A DNA stretch of 64,000 nucleotides from Gammaproteobacteria bacterium (lineage in GTDB: Bacteria > Pseudomonadota > Gammaproteobacteria > Eutrophobiales > Eutrophobiaceae): contig JAPPLI010000062.1 of NCBI GenBank assembly GCA_028819495.1, forward strand, positions 1-64,000, given 5' to 3'. Position numbers and translations under genes: made by a program. Positions 27,960-37,650 of this stretch are shown piece by piece. Each line of letters opens with the position of its first letter. Positions within the stretch are counted from its first letter, which is position 1. The notes under the pieces were generated by a model. The model made no database searches, had not been told where the DNA came from, and saw nothing but the letters and a program-made list of their open reading frames with translations.

Positions 27960-29732
27960 TCAATGCCTGTGGGCTACTCCTGCGCCGCTGGGGATGCGGA
28001 CGTCGTCGACCAGGGCCTTTACATGTTCGGGAGTGCGCGCAGTAAAACGGCTGACCGTGAAGGCGACGGCGAAATTGATCAGCATGCCCACAACGCCGAT
28101 ACCTTCCGGGGATATCCCCAGCCACCAGTTATCCGGGTTGCTGGCGGCGGGGTTGATGAACTTGAACCAGACGATGTACGCGGCGGTGAACAGGAGGCCG
28201 CTCAACATGCCGGCGATGGCGCCCTCACGGTTCATGTTGCGCACGAAGATTCCAAGGAAAATGGCCGGGAACAGGGATGCGGCGGCCAGTCCGAAGGCGA
28301 ACGCGATCACCTGGGCGACGAACCCGGGCGGGTTGATCCCCAGGTAGCCGGCAAAGCAGACGGCCACCGCGGCCGCGATGCGGGCGTAGAACAGCTCCTG
28401 CTTTTCATTGATGGCGGGCATCAGGGTCTTCTTGAGCAGGTCGTGGGAGATGGAACTCGATACCACCAGCAATAAGCCGGCAGCGGTGGATAATGCCGCA
28501 GCCAGCCCGCCGGCCGCCACCAGCGCCAGCACCCAGGGCGGCAGGTTTGCGATTTCGGGGCTGGCCAGCATCATGATGTCGCGGTCGACATAGACCTCGT
28601 TCGTGTTGTCCTGCGGCACATTCCCGACCAGTTTCTGGCCGTGTTCACCCCGCCCCTCGGTGAACGCCGGTACGCCCTCGAAGGCATCACCGGCGCCATA
28701 CTGGATGACGCCGTCCCCGTTCTTGTCCAGCCAGGCGATCAGGCCGATATCCTCCCAGGTCTTCACCCAGGACGGCGCTTCCGTGTAGGCGGTGTTGTTC
28801 ACCGTGTCGATGAAAGTCAGCCGTGCGAAGGCGGCGAGCGCCGGCGCAGTCGTGTACAGCAAGGCAATGAATACCAGGGCATACCCCGCGGACTTGCGCG
28901 CATCGGACACCTTGGGGACGGTAAAGAAACGCACGATGACGTGGGGCAGGCCGGCGGTGCCGGCCATCAGCACCAGGGTGATGGTAAATACGTCGATCAT
29001 GCTCTTGCTCCCATCCGTGTAGGGAACAAAACCCAGGTCCACCAGCACCCGGTCCAGTTTTTCCAGTACTCTCAATCCCGACCCGTCCAGCACCTCGGAG
29101 GACAGGCCCAGTTGCGGAACCGGGTTGCCCGTGACCAGCAACGAGACGAAGATCGCCGGCGTTATATAGGCAAAAATCATGACGCAATACTGCGCCACCT
29201 GGGTGTAGGTAATGCCTTTCATGCCGCCCAGCACGGCATAGAAGAACACCACCGCCATGCCGATAAACACGCCGGTCGTGATCTCAACCTCCAGGAAACG
29301 GGAGAACACCACCCCTACGCCGCGCATCTGCCCCGCCACATAGGTAAAGCAGATGAACACCAGGCAGATCACGGCCACCACGCGGGCGGAATGGGAATAA
29401 TAGCGCTCGCCGATGAAGTCCGGCACGGTGTACTGGCCGAACTTGCGCAGGTACGGCGCCAGCAGCAGCGCCAGCAGCACGTAGCCGCCGGTCCAGCCCA
29501 TCAGGTAGACCGATCCGTCATAACCGGCAAAGGCGATCATGCCGGCGATGGAAATGAATGACCCGGCGCTCATCCAGTCCGCCGCGGTGGCCATGCCGTT
29601 GGTCAGCGGGCGCACGCCGGCGCCGGCCACGTAGAAATCCTTGGTCGATGCCGCCTTGGACCAGATGGCAATCCCTATGTAGAGGGCAAAGGTCATGCCG
29701 ACCACGATGTATGTCAGCATCTGTGTTGTCAC
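27960..29732 (-). CDS. Sodium:solute symporter family protein (acetate permease ActP-like)
   Basis: 590 aa SSS family; KDFYVAGAGVRPLTNGMATAADWMSAGSFISIAGMIAFAGYDGSVYLMGWTGGYVLLALLLAPYLRKFGQYTVPDFIGERYYS; paired with DUF4212. Confidence 0.93.
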   Translation of the reverse strand: MTTQMLTYIVVGMTFALYIGIAIWSKAASTKDFYVAGAGVRPLTNGMATAADWMSAGSFISIAGMIAFAGYDGSVYLMGWTGGYVLLALLLAPYLRKFGQYTVPDFIGERYYSHSARVVAVICLVFICFTYVAGQMRGVGVVFSRFLEVEITTGVFIGMAVVFFYAVLGGMKGITYTQVAQYCVMIFAYITPAIFVSLLVTGNPVPQLGLSSEVLDGSGLRVLEKLDRVLVDLGFVPYTDGSKSMIDVFTITLVLMAGTAGLPHVIVRFFTVPKVSDARKSAGYALVFIALLYTTAPALAAFARLTFIDTVNNTAYTEAPSWVKTWEDIGLIAWLDKNGDGVIQYGAGDAFEGVPAFTEGRGEHGQKLVGNVPQDNTNEVYVDRDIMMLASPEIANLPPWVLALVAAGGLAAALSTAAGLLLVVSSSISHDLLKKTLMPAINEKQELFYARIAAAVAVCFAGYLGINPPGFVAQVIAFAFGLAAASLFPAIFLGIFVRNMNREGAIAGMLSGLLFTAAYIVWFKFINPAASNPDNWWLGISPEGIGVVGMLINFAVAFTVSRFTARTPEHVKALVDDVRIPSGAGVAHRH

Positions 29733-30106
29733 GGCTGCTTTCCTTCCTGATCGGTGTCCGTATCGGAATCATCCACGCCGAACCGGCGGTCGATCCTGCC
29801 GATCAGCGCCACGTATACGAAAATCAGGATCACGAACACGTAGATGGACCCCTGTTGCGCCCACCAGAACCCCAGCTTGAACCCGAACATGCTGAACCGG
29901 TTCAGCCAGTCAACCAGCAGGATGCCGAAACCATAGGAGACGGTGAACCAGACCGCCAGCAGTATCAGCAGCAGACGGACGTTGGCGCGCCAGTAGGCCT
30001 TGACGCGGTCCTCGGACAACACTTCTTCATCATGGGAACCATGCGCCGGCAGGTTGTCAGCCTGGTGGTGGTAGACCTCGAGGTCGTTATCCGGTTTGTT
30101 TTGCAT
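29729..30106 (-). CDS. DUF4212 domain-containing small subunit of symporter
   Basis: YWRANVRLLLILLAVWFTVSYGFGILLVDWLNRFSMFGFKLGFWWAQQGSIYVFVILIFVYVALI; 4-nt overlap with the symporter gene. Confidence 0.92.
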   Translation of the reverse strand: MQNKPDNDLEVYHHQADNLPAHGSHDEEVLSEDRVKAYWRANVRLLLILLAVWFTVSYGFGILLVDWLNRFSMFGFKLGFWWAQQGSIYVFVILIFVYVALIGRIDRRFGVDDSDTDTDQEGKQP

Positions 30107-30110
30107 AATT

Positions 30111-32216
30111 CTAATCCGTAAATTCCGGTTTTCTTTTTTCCATGAACGCGGCGATGCCTTCGCGCGCGGCTGCGGTTGCAGCGCTCTCGGCAAAGGCGGC
30201 ATAACCGAGCTCCAGCGCTTCATCCAGGGACGCAGCGGCTGCCGAGTCGCTGACAGCCTGACGGATAACAGCGGATACCGCGGCGCTCAATCTCTGTCCA
30301 CTGAAGCTGCGCGGCTCATTCTCTATTGCAGGCGGCGGAGCAATGCTGACGGGCGCATCAGCCGATTCGCGCCGTTTACCTGCCAGTTCACCGACCCGTC
30401 TGATCGCATCGGGAAGCAGCGCCTCATGGGTATGCGCCAGCCTGTCGATGACCTTCAACTCCAGCGCTGCCGTTGCAGTCATTTTTTCAGCTTTGAGCAG
30501 CATACCATGAAACGCGGCCGCGGCGTCCGGCCAGCGCCGGTAGGGAATCACCATGCCGCCGATACCCGGCGCAATCCCCAGGGTAATCTCCGGGAACTGC
30601 AACCACGCGTCTTTCACGGCAACGATCCCATGACAGCGGATGGCCAGTTCCAGGCCGCCGCCCAGGGCCATGCCGTTCAAGGCCGCCACAACCGGTTTGC
30701 TGCAGTTGTCCAGGTAAACCAGCAACCTGGAGCACACCCGGGCATACTCGATGCATTGTTTCCTGTCCCCCAGCATCGAGGGGAACCTGCCGATGTCGGC
30801 GCCGGCGGAAAACGCCGAGACGCCGTAGCCGGTAATGACGAACCCGGTGGTGTGCGGGTCGTTCTCATACTGTTTCAGCAAGGCGAGGATTTCATCGGTC
30901 ATTTCATCGTGTATCGCATTCAGGGCCTCGGGGTGGCGCAGGGTGATGATTTTCACCCCGTCGAGTTCATCGACCAGGATAAACCGGTGGAAGTCCTGGT
31001 ATGCGCGCAGCGGTCGTTGCGCGTCCGGCATGCCGGGTCTTTGCGCGCAGAATTTGGTCAGGATACGTTCACTCTCCTTCTCGCCCAGTTCCCGCATCAA
31101 TTCCAGCGGTCCCTGCCTGAAGGCAAAGGCCAGCCGGCAACCCAGCTCCAGGTCCGCGGCGGCGCCGATATCACGGTCCAGGATGTCCACGGTCTGTGAG
31201 AACAGCACTCCCAGCAGGCGATCGCGGATTTCCGCAGCTACAGCCTGCGGCACGTCTGTGCTTTCCCCGGGTTTTATGGTCAACCACTTTCCCGACTCGT
31301 CCCATTTTTGTCCCGCATCTTCAAATTGTGGGTGTCCTGAATTATCCTTTTCAAATTGCGGGTGTCCTGGATTATCCCTGTCGAGTGCTTCGTGGAATAT
31401 ATCGGCGGGCAGGTAGTGGTTGCCTTCCAGTTCGGCCTGCAACGAGTTGGTCTCGATGATGATCGGGTTGCCGTTGGACATGTTCAATACGAAAAACGGG
31501 CCGGCATGGACGTAACTGCCCGCCACGTGGTCCACCTGCGCCGGGGTGGCGCCGGCGAGCAGGAATCCGGCTTCGTTGCACCAGTTGTCGAAGATCCGGT
31601 CGAGCATGAAGCAGACTACGTCGCGGGTGACCATCGGCACTTTTCCCGTCACGTAGAACAGCCGGCGCAGGCGCCGGATAAATTCCGCATCGGCCTGTTG
31701 CCAGTCGATCACTTCGACGACCGGGTTGCGGAAGGCCGGCGCAAAGAAATGGGTGACAGTAGTCCTGCCGGGATACTTCAGGTGTGAGAATAACGAGTGT
31801 GCGGGAATGGAACTGGTATTCGAGGTAATCATGCAATCCCGGCCGGCGATGTCTTCCGCCCTGGAGAAGATCTGTTTCTTCAGTTCGATATTTTCCGTGG
31901 CGGCCTCGATGACCCAGTCGCATCCATCCAAGTCGCCGTAATCAACGGAAGTTGTCAGGTTTTGCCGGACGCCTTCCGCTTGTTCCGGAGTCAGCTTCCC
32001 CCTGGCCACGCCTTTATCGGCGTAAGCGTGGAGTCTGTCCACGGCCCGGTCCAGCGCGTCCCGGCTGATATCGATCAGTACCAGGTTCAATCCGGGGATG
32101 GCGCTTTTCAGGTAATAACCGATATCCGGGCCGATGGTGCCGGCGCCGATGATGCCGATCCGGCGCGGCAGTTCCCGGTCCGGCCGGATCAGGGCTGGGT
32201 TGTTGTACTGTTGCAT
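30111..32216 (-). CDS. 3-hydroxyacyl-CoA dehydrogenase / enoyl-CoA hydratase fusion protein
   Basis: N-term RIGIIGAGTIGPDIGYYL...TSNTSSIPAHSL; C-term ECH NAIHDEMTDEILALL...ALNGMALGGGLELAIRC; start at MQQYNNPALIRP. Confidence 0.9.
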   Translation of the reverse strand: MQQYNNPALIRPDRELPRRIGIIGAGTIGPDIGYYLKSAIPGLNLVLIDISRDALDRAVDRLHAYADKGVARGKLTPEQAEGVRQNLTTSVDYGDLDGCDWVIEAATENIELKKQIFSRAEDIAGRDCMITSNTSSIPAHSLFSHLKYPGRTTVTHFFAPAFRNPVVEVIDWQQADAEFIRRLRRLFYVTGKVPMVTRDVVCFMLDRIFDNWCNEAGFLLAGATPAQVDHVAGSYVHAGPFFVLNMSNGNPIIIETNSLQAELEGNHYLPADIFHEALDRDNPGHPQFEKDNSGHPQFEDAGQKWDESGKWLTIKPGESTDVPQAVAAEIRDRLLGVLFSQTVDILDRDIGAAADLELGCRLAFAFRQGPLELMRELGEKESERILTKFCAQRPGMPDAQRPLRAYQDFHRFILVDELDGVKIITLRHPEALNAIHDEMTDEILALLKQYENDPHTTGFVITGYGVSAFSAGADIGRFPSMLGDRKQCIEYARVCSRLLVYLDNCSKPVVAALNGMALGGGLELAIRCHGIVAVKDAWLQFPEITLGIAPGIGGMVIPYRRWPDAAAAFHGMLLKAEKMTATAALELKVIDRLAHTHEALLPDAIRRVGELAGKRRESADAPVSIAPPPAIENEPRSFSGQRLSAAVSAVIRQAVSDSAAAASLDEALELGYAAFAESAATAAAREGIAAFMEKRKPEFTD
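31319..31378. repeat. Two 30-bp tandem GGGTGTCCTGAATTATCC-type repeat units inside a CDS
   Basis: TTTTCAAATTG(T/C)GGGTGTCCTG(A/G)ATTATCC x2; same core as the 2.4-2.5 kb cluster. Confidence 0.88.
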
Positions 32217-33742
32217 AGTTCGGTCAACTGAACTTTGTCCACTTTGCCTACCGCAGTTTTGGGCAGACTGTCGATAATACGGAACTCCGCCGGGATCTTG
32301 TAGGGCGCCAGGTTTTCGCTGCAATAATCCTGCAGTGTTTCCGCATCCGCGCCGTTCTCCGCAACGGGCACGACGAACGCTATCGGCAACTCGCCGCGGT
32401 AGGCATCCGTCCTGCCGACCACGGCCGCTTCCTTCACGCCCGGGTTTTGATGCAGGATTTCCTCGATCTCCCGGGGAAAAACGTTATAGCCCGACACCAG
32501 CAGCATCTCCTTTTTCCTGCCGCGGATGTACAGGTAACCGTCCTCGTCCAGTTCGCCGATATCGCCCGTGTACAGCCAGCCGTCGCGCAACGCCAGGGCC
32601 GTTTCTTCCGGACGGTTGCGGTAACCGCTCATCACCTGGGGACCGGTTATCCGGATTTCGCCCTTTTGCCCGGGGTCCAGTACCTCGGCGCCGGTCTCAA
32701 GGTCGACTACCTGGATCTCCGTTTGCGGCAGGGGGATGCCGACCGAGGTCGGTTTCCTTGCCCCGTGCAGCGGGTTGAAGGATATGACCGGGCCCGCCTC
32801 CGATTGGCCGTAACCCTCGAGTATCGGTGTGCCGGTGATCCGTTCCCATTCCCTGAGGACGTTTTCCGCCAGGGGCGCAGACCCGGAAGAGGATATATAC
32901 AGGCTGGAAAAATCGGCGCCGGCAAAGCCCGGATAATTCAGCAGCCCGGTAAACATGGTAGGACTGCCGGCAAACAGGGTGATCTTCTCCCGGACCAGCG
33001 CGTCAATCACATCCCGGGGATGGTAACGCGGCAGGATCACCAGGGCGCCGCGCCGGTAAACCATGGCATGCAGGCACATGGACACCGCGTAACAATGGAA
33101 TAGCGGCATGACGCACAAGGTTCTTTCCACGTCATCCCTGGTGGGAGATATTGCCTCGCGCTGGCTCAGGTTGACGGACAGTGAATGATGACTGATACGG
33201 GCGCCCTTGGCCCTGCCGGTGGTGCCGCCGGTGAATTGCAGGGTGGCCGGGTCGCCGGGTTCCGGCAGGTCCTCCAGCGTGTCGAGACCGGCGCGGTTGC
33301 GCCATGCCGTCAAACGGTTGCCGCTGCCGATGGCAAGCAGGTGTTCGATCTGCAATGCGCCGGCGAGGTTCAGGACCGTTTCCTCAAGCGCCCGGTCATA
33401 GACGATGGCGGATACCCCGGCGTCATCCAGCATGGGCAACAGTTCACGCACCGTGTAAACCGGGTTCAACGGGACCGCTTCAGCGCGCGCGGCGTGGACG
33501 GCGTACATCGCGATACACACGTCGATGGAATTGCCCATCAACAGGGCAACCCGGCAACCGCCCAGGCCGAGATCCCGAAGGTCCCGGCTGAAGCCGGCCA
33601 CGCAACGCAGGTATTCCCGGTAATTGAGCCGTTCTTCGCCCAGCGCCAGGGCTTCCCGTTCGGGACTCTTCGCCGCCGCGTCAACCAGCGCGTGGACTAC
33701 CGTGGGGAAGGTCACGGGTAGCGGTTCAGACGTCTGATCCAT
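32189..33742 (-). CDS. AMP-binding acyl-CoA synthetase
   Basis: LQFTGGTTGRAKGARISHHSL...GYGQSEAGPV...YLYIRGRKKEMLLVSGYNVFPREIEE. Confidence 0.94.
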   Translation of the reverse strand: MDQTSEPLPVTFPTVVHALVDAAAKSPEREALALGEERLNYREYLRCVAGFSRDLRDLGLGGCRVALLMGNSIDVCIAMYAVHAARAEAVPLNPVYTVRELLPMLDDAGVSAIVYDRALEETVLNLAGALQIEHLLAIGSGNRLTAWRNRAGLDTLEDLPEPGDPATLQFTGGTTGRAKGARISHHSLSVNLSQREAISPTRDDVERTLCVMPLFHCYAVSMCLHAMVYRRGALVILPRYHPRDVIDALVREKITLFAGSPTMFTGLLNYPGFAGADFSSLYISSSGSAPLAENVLREWERITGTPILEGYGQSEAGPVISFNPLHGARKPTSVGIPLPQTEIQVVDLETGAEVLDPGQKGEIRITGPQVMSGYRNRPEETALALRDGWLYTGDIGELDEDGYLYIRGRKKEMLLVSGYNVFPREIEEILHQNPGVKEAAVVGRTDAYRGELPIAFVVPVAENGADAETLQDYCSENLAPYKIPAEFRIIDSLPKTAVGKVDKVQLTELCNSTTTQP

Positions 33743-33744
33743 TA

Positions 33745-34944
33745 TTAGTCTACGCGTACTACTACTGCCATGGCGCTGTCCCCGGCAGCGCAGCCGTGGA
33801 ACAGGCCGTAACCGCCGCCCAGCAGTATCAGTTCCTCAATAAGTTCTATCACCGCGCGCATGCCGGTCGGCCCCTGCGGGTGTCCCCAGATCAGGGAACA
33901 GCCGTAATTATTCATGGTCATGACGTCAATACCCATTTCCCTCGCGAAAATGATGTCATTGACCGCGAAGGGATTGTGCGACTTGACTGCCTTGACATCA
34001 TGTATCGTTATTCCCGCCTGGGCCAGGGCGCGCCGGCTCGCCGGGATGGGCGCCGCCGGCATAAAGGCCGGCTCTTCTCGGGCCTGGCCGTAGGCGACGA
34101 TGGCGATCCTGATCGCCGGGTCGCTGCTCAAGGGGCGGGCCTTGTCCGCCGTGGTGATGATCATGCCGGCATTGCCGTCGGCGGGGTGGGTCTGGCCGGC
34201 GTAGGTAATGGTGCCGCCCTCCTGCACCGGTTCCAGGCGTGCCATTTTTCTTTCGCTGGTTGCGGTGATGCCTTCGTCACCCGTCAGGGTGGAGCGCGTC
34301 TTCCTGTATTTCTTGTCCGGCACCTGCAGGGGCAACAGCATATATCTCTGCTGGAAAGATATGTCGTCCTGTAGTTCCAGGGCCTGTTGATACTGTTCAT
34401 AGCGCCGCAGAACAACCTCGTGCTGCTCGGCAGTGGATATGTTCCACTTCTCCGCGCAATTCTCCGCGGTGCGGGTCATGTCACACTTCACATACGGGTC
34501 CTGGTTGAAATTGCTCATCACCCAGTCCTCAGTCTGCCCCGTGCCCCCGGGTCCCAGGGGGTCCGGATAGTAAAGGTGCGGGCCGTTGGATATCCGGTCC
34601 GCGGTCACGGCCAGCGCGCATTCGGCCAGGCCTGCCTGGATTTCCCGGGAGGCGGTCGCCATGACCCGGGCGCTGGTGGCGCAGGCCTGGCTCACGGTCG
34701 GCCCGGCGACATGCTCCATGCCGGCCATGGCCGCCAGCCAGGGCAGGCCGTAAAAACAACTCTTCTGCGGGATGGTCATGCCCAGCACGCCGTAATCGAA
34801 CTGGCTGCCGTCCATGCCTCGATCAGCCAGTGCGAGCCGGGTCACATGGGCGGCGAATTCCATGCTGTGCAGGTGCGCAAGACTGCCCTGCCACTTGGCA
34901 AACGGGGTGGTCCAGTAACCACCGTGAGGTATGCAGGTTTCCAT
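33745..34944 (-). CDS. Thiolase family protein (acetyl-CoA acetyltransferase)
   Basis: GPTVSQACATSARVMATASREIQAG...TMNNYGCSLIWGHPQGPTGMRAVIELIEEL...GLFHGCAAGDSAMAVVVRV. Confidence 0.9.
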   Translation of the reverse strand: METCIPHGGYWTTPFAKWQGSLAHLHSMEFAAHVTRLALADRGMDGSQFDYGVLGMTIPQKSCFYGLPWLAAMAGMEHVAGPTVSQACATSARVMATASREIQAGLAECALAVTADRISNGPHLYYPDPLGPGGTGQTEDWVMSNFNQDPYVKCDMTRTAENCAEKWNISTAEQHEVVLRRYEQYQQALELQDDISFQQRYMLLPLQVPDKKYRKTRSTLTGDEGITATSERKMARLEPVQEGGTITYAGQTHPADGNAGMIITTADKARPLSSDPAIRIAIVAYGQAREEPAFMPAAPIPASRRALAQAGITIHDVKAVKSHNPFAVNDIIFAREMGIDVMTMNNYGCSLIWGHPQGPTGMRAVIELIEELILLGGGYGLFHGCAAGDSAMAVVVRVD

Positions 34945-35047
34945 TATGGGACGTAATTTTACCCGATTGCCTTATCGGAACAACCGGCATCCGGCATCTA
35001 TCGTATAATATCCCACTGATCACGCCAGAGCCTGACGGAGTTGCAAT

Positions 35048-35764
35048 ATGGGTAAAAAAATCAAGGTCATCTTCCCGGTGCCCCTGAACGAACACACCAG
35101 GGAGTTGATTGAAAACCAGATACCGGCGGAGTATATCCGTCCGGAATTCGATGTGGAATTCGTCGGTTCGAAAAGGCTGATGTCGCTGGCGGACAGCTAT
35201 TACGATACCTATATCATGGACACCATCGTGATCGAGGCCGGGCTCAAAGCCGAGGAAGAGGGCTGCGCCGCGGTCTGCATCAATACGGTCAGCGATTCGG
35301 GCCTGTATGCCCTGCGCTCCCGCCTGAGCATCCCGGTCATCGGTCCGGGGCAGGCGTCGTTCCACATCGCCGCCACCCTGGGACACAGGTTCTCGATCCT
35401 GACCATGTGGCAACCCTGGCTGGCCCTGTACCGCAAGACCCTGAAGGAATACGGCCTGGAACACAAGCTGGCCTCCATCAGGCATATCGATACCCGCCCG
35501 GACGTGCAGGAGTTGCTGACCGGGAAGGAAGAAGTGGTATTCGAGAAGCTGAAGGAACAGGGTCTGCGGGCAATCGAAGAGGACGGCGCCGACGTCATCA
35601 TCCTGGGTTCCACCACCATGCACCAGTCCCACCGTTTCCTGCGCGATAACCTGCCGGCACCCGTCATCAACCCCGGCGTGGTGGCCTACAAACTGTGCGA
35701 AGCCCTGCTGGAGATGGGGCTGACCCACTCGAAACGGGCGTTTCCCTCTCCCGAAACCATCTAG
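35048..35764 (+). CDS. Asp/Glu/hydantoin racemase family protein
   Basis: EEGCAAVCINTVSDSGLYALRSRLSIPVIGPGQASFHIAATLG...DVIILGSTTMH. Confidence 0.88.
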   Translation: MGKKIKVIFPVPLNEHTRELIENQIPAEYIRPEFDVEFVGSKRLMSLADSYYDTYIMDTIVIEAGLKAEEEGCAAVCINTVSDSGLYALRSRLSIPVIGPGQASFHIAATLGHRFSILTMWQPWLALYRKTLKEYGLEHKLASIRHIDTRPDVQELLTGKEEVVFEKLKEQGLRAIEEDGADVIILGSTTMHQSHRFLRDNLPAPVINPGVVAYKLCEALLEMGLTHSKRAFPSPETI

Positions 35765-35791
35765 GATGACGCGTTGTTTTAGGGATGAACA

Positions 35792-36226
35792 TTGAGATTG
35801 ACAACTTCAATTACTAATCCTCAATTATCCTCTTTTGAGGAAGTGATTGAGTACCTGAAACTTCATGAGCTTACCGATAGCGCACAGCGTATTGCTTACC
35901 TGTGCGCGGCTGACGACCTGGAAGAAGGGGATGAACCCTTGTCCCTGGAATCCGTTAAAGGCTTTGTTGCCTTCATGCGCCGCTTTGCAGACCTGGGGGA
36001 ACCGTTACTGGGCCTGTCGCCGCAGGGATTTTTGGGTTCTACCTGGCGTATCGCCGACGATAAACATTTATATATCCAATTCCTTAACGCCAACGAGGCG
36101 ATATTTTCATCAGTCAGTCCAAGGGACGTAAGCAGTCGTTTATTTCGGCTGAACGGGCGCGGTTCGCTCCCGGACATTTTGCAAACCCTGCGTGCAAAAG
36201 GCATGGACAACTGGGGAACCTTATAG
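35792..36226 (+). CDS. Hypothetical protein (144 aa), first gene of a two-gene cassette
   Basis: Intact ORF, AT-richer than neighbours, directly followed by ATG at 36227. Confidence 0.6.
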   Translation: MRLTTSITNPQLSSFEEVIEYLKLHELTDSAQRIAYLCAADDLEEGDEPLSLESVKGFVAFMRRFADLGEPLLGLSPQGFLGSTWRIADDKHLYIQFLNANEAIFSSVSPRDVSSRLFRLNGRGSLPDILQTLRAKGMDNWGTL

Positions 36227-36358
36227 ATGGGCACGCCATTACCCGATGCCGACCACGTGGCAAGATACTGTAAGCCTACTGCCGTACAGGACGGTATACC
36301 CCTTCCAGAAGCCTTCATTCCTCGAAACCGGGAAGAATATATTTCTGTAAATATGTAA
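36227..36358 (+). pseudogene. Apparently truncated partner ORF MGTPLPDADHVARYCKPTAVQDGIPLPEAFIPRNREEYISVNM
   Basis: 43-codon ORF starting right after the 144-aa gene stop and ending at the junction with the next module. Confidence 0.5.
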
Positions 36359-36382
36359 TCCGGTGAATTTAGAGGTTCTCAT

Positions 36383-37609
36383 GTGTTAAAAATGTTCATT
36401 TCTGCCGACTGGAGTAAATGTCCAAATAAAAGAGCTGTCTATACTGCTGACATTACGAACAAGCATCTCCGAAAAAGAGAGTATCCCAATTCTGAAGGTT
36501 GGAATTTGAAATCCTTACTGGAATTGGCCAGAGAACTTTCACGATCTGGCCCGGTATTGATTGGGGTCGATGTAGTATTGGGTGTGCCGCGGGAGTACTG
36601 GGAACTGTTTATGCAAGACGTTCCTGCAGCTAAACCAAATTCATTTGTGCAATGGTTGAGAGGATTTGACCCAAATAGCGATTTTTTTGTCAGTATTTGT
36701 AAATCCCCGGAGAAATGGAGTGTGAGTTGTCCCTGGTTTGAAGTACAGACAGGCACCGGTGGCCTCAAATCTTTTACAACGAAAGTTACTGGTGGCATGA
36801 AACGTCGGCTTGACCTTAAAACGAACGCAAAGCCGGTCTTTGCGGTCAGCGGGATGCCCGGAGTGGTGGGCGGAGCTACTCGGATTTTCTGGCGGGAACT
36901 CGCTGAATGTCTGGCCGCAAACAGACGGGATTTCACAATTTGGCCCTTTGAGGGCACTCTGCCAACTCTTCTCTCCGATTCTGGGATAGTTGTTGCCGAA
37001 ACTTATCCAAGACTTGCTTATGCCGCTGCCTTGTCGGATATTTTGATTACCAGCAAAATCGACATTAGTCATAAGACGAAAAATAAACAAAGAAATTTGG
37101 AAAACATGAATCTGGCGTGTTGTCTTTTGGAGCGCACAAAGTGGGTAGCAGACAAAGAAATAAAACTTGATGACCTTAATTCGGCAAAGCAAAGTGAAGA
37201 TGATTTTGACGCTCTATTTACAGCTGCAGCAGTACTGCGTTGTAGTCTTGAAGATATAGATATCGTTGCTCCAGACTGGGTTGATTCGGAAATAGAAGGA
37301 TCAATGCTACTTGCCGGGCCTGTGAACCCATGTTCGAGTACCAAAAAACTTAAGGAGTGGATGGATGATCAAAAGGCACATATTAGTGAGTTCCGCTCTG
37401 CAATCAAAATACCCTTACAGACCCATGAAAAGAGCATATACCCATGTCCAATCCCCGGATGTGAGAAAGAGTTTCATGGTTCACATAGCGGCTGGGATAC
37501 ACATGTTGCATCACCAAAAAAGCATCCTGGATGGTACCCGGAAATCAGTGATGGTGAGGAACGGAAAAAGTTGTTTAGACAAGACTATAATGACTGGCTA
37601 CAGCGATGA
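36383..37609 (+). CDS. DUF429-like (RNase H-fold) protein with C-terminal C2H2-type zinc finger
   Basis: FISADWSKCPNKRAVYTADI...LIGVDVVLGVPREYW...VVAETYPRLAYAAAL...SEDDFDALFTAAAVLRC; C-terminal YPCPIPGCEKEFHGSHSGWDTHVASPKKH. Confidence 0.65.
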   Translation: MLKMFISADWSKCPNKRAVYTADITNKHLRKREYPNSEGWNLKSLLELARELSRSGPVLIGVDVVLGVPREYWELFMQDVPAAKPNSFVQWLRGFDPNSDFFVSICKSPEKWSVSCPWFEVQTGTGGLKSFTTKVTGGMKRRLDLKTNAKPVFAVSGMPGVVGGATRIFWRELAECLAANRRDFTIWPFEGTLPTLLSDSGIVVAETYPRLAYAAALSDILITSKIDISHKTKNKQRNLENMNLACCLLERTKWVADKEIKLDDLNSAKQSEDDFDALFTAAAVLRCSLEDIDIVAPDWVDSEIEGSMLLAGPVNPCSSTKKLKEWMDDQKAHISEFRSAIKIPLQTHEKSIYPCPIPGCEKEFHGSHSGWDTHVASPKKHPGWYPEISDGEERKKLFRQDYNDWLQR

Positions 37610-37650
37610 CTCACAGGCAGTCTAGCCAGTGCCCGAAATGCAATACTGAC

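Noticed and set aside
35048-35764. Racemase as part of a defence block
   Set aside because: GC-rich, normal metabolic gene; fits the hydantoin/amide catabolic theme.
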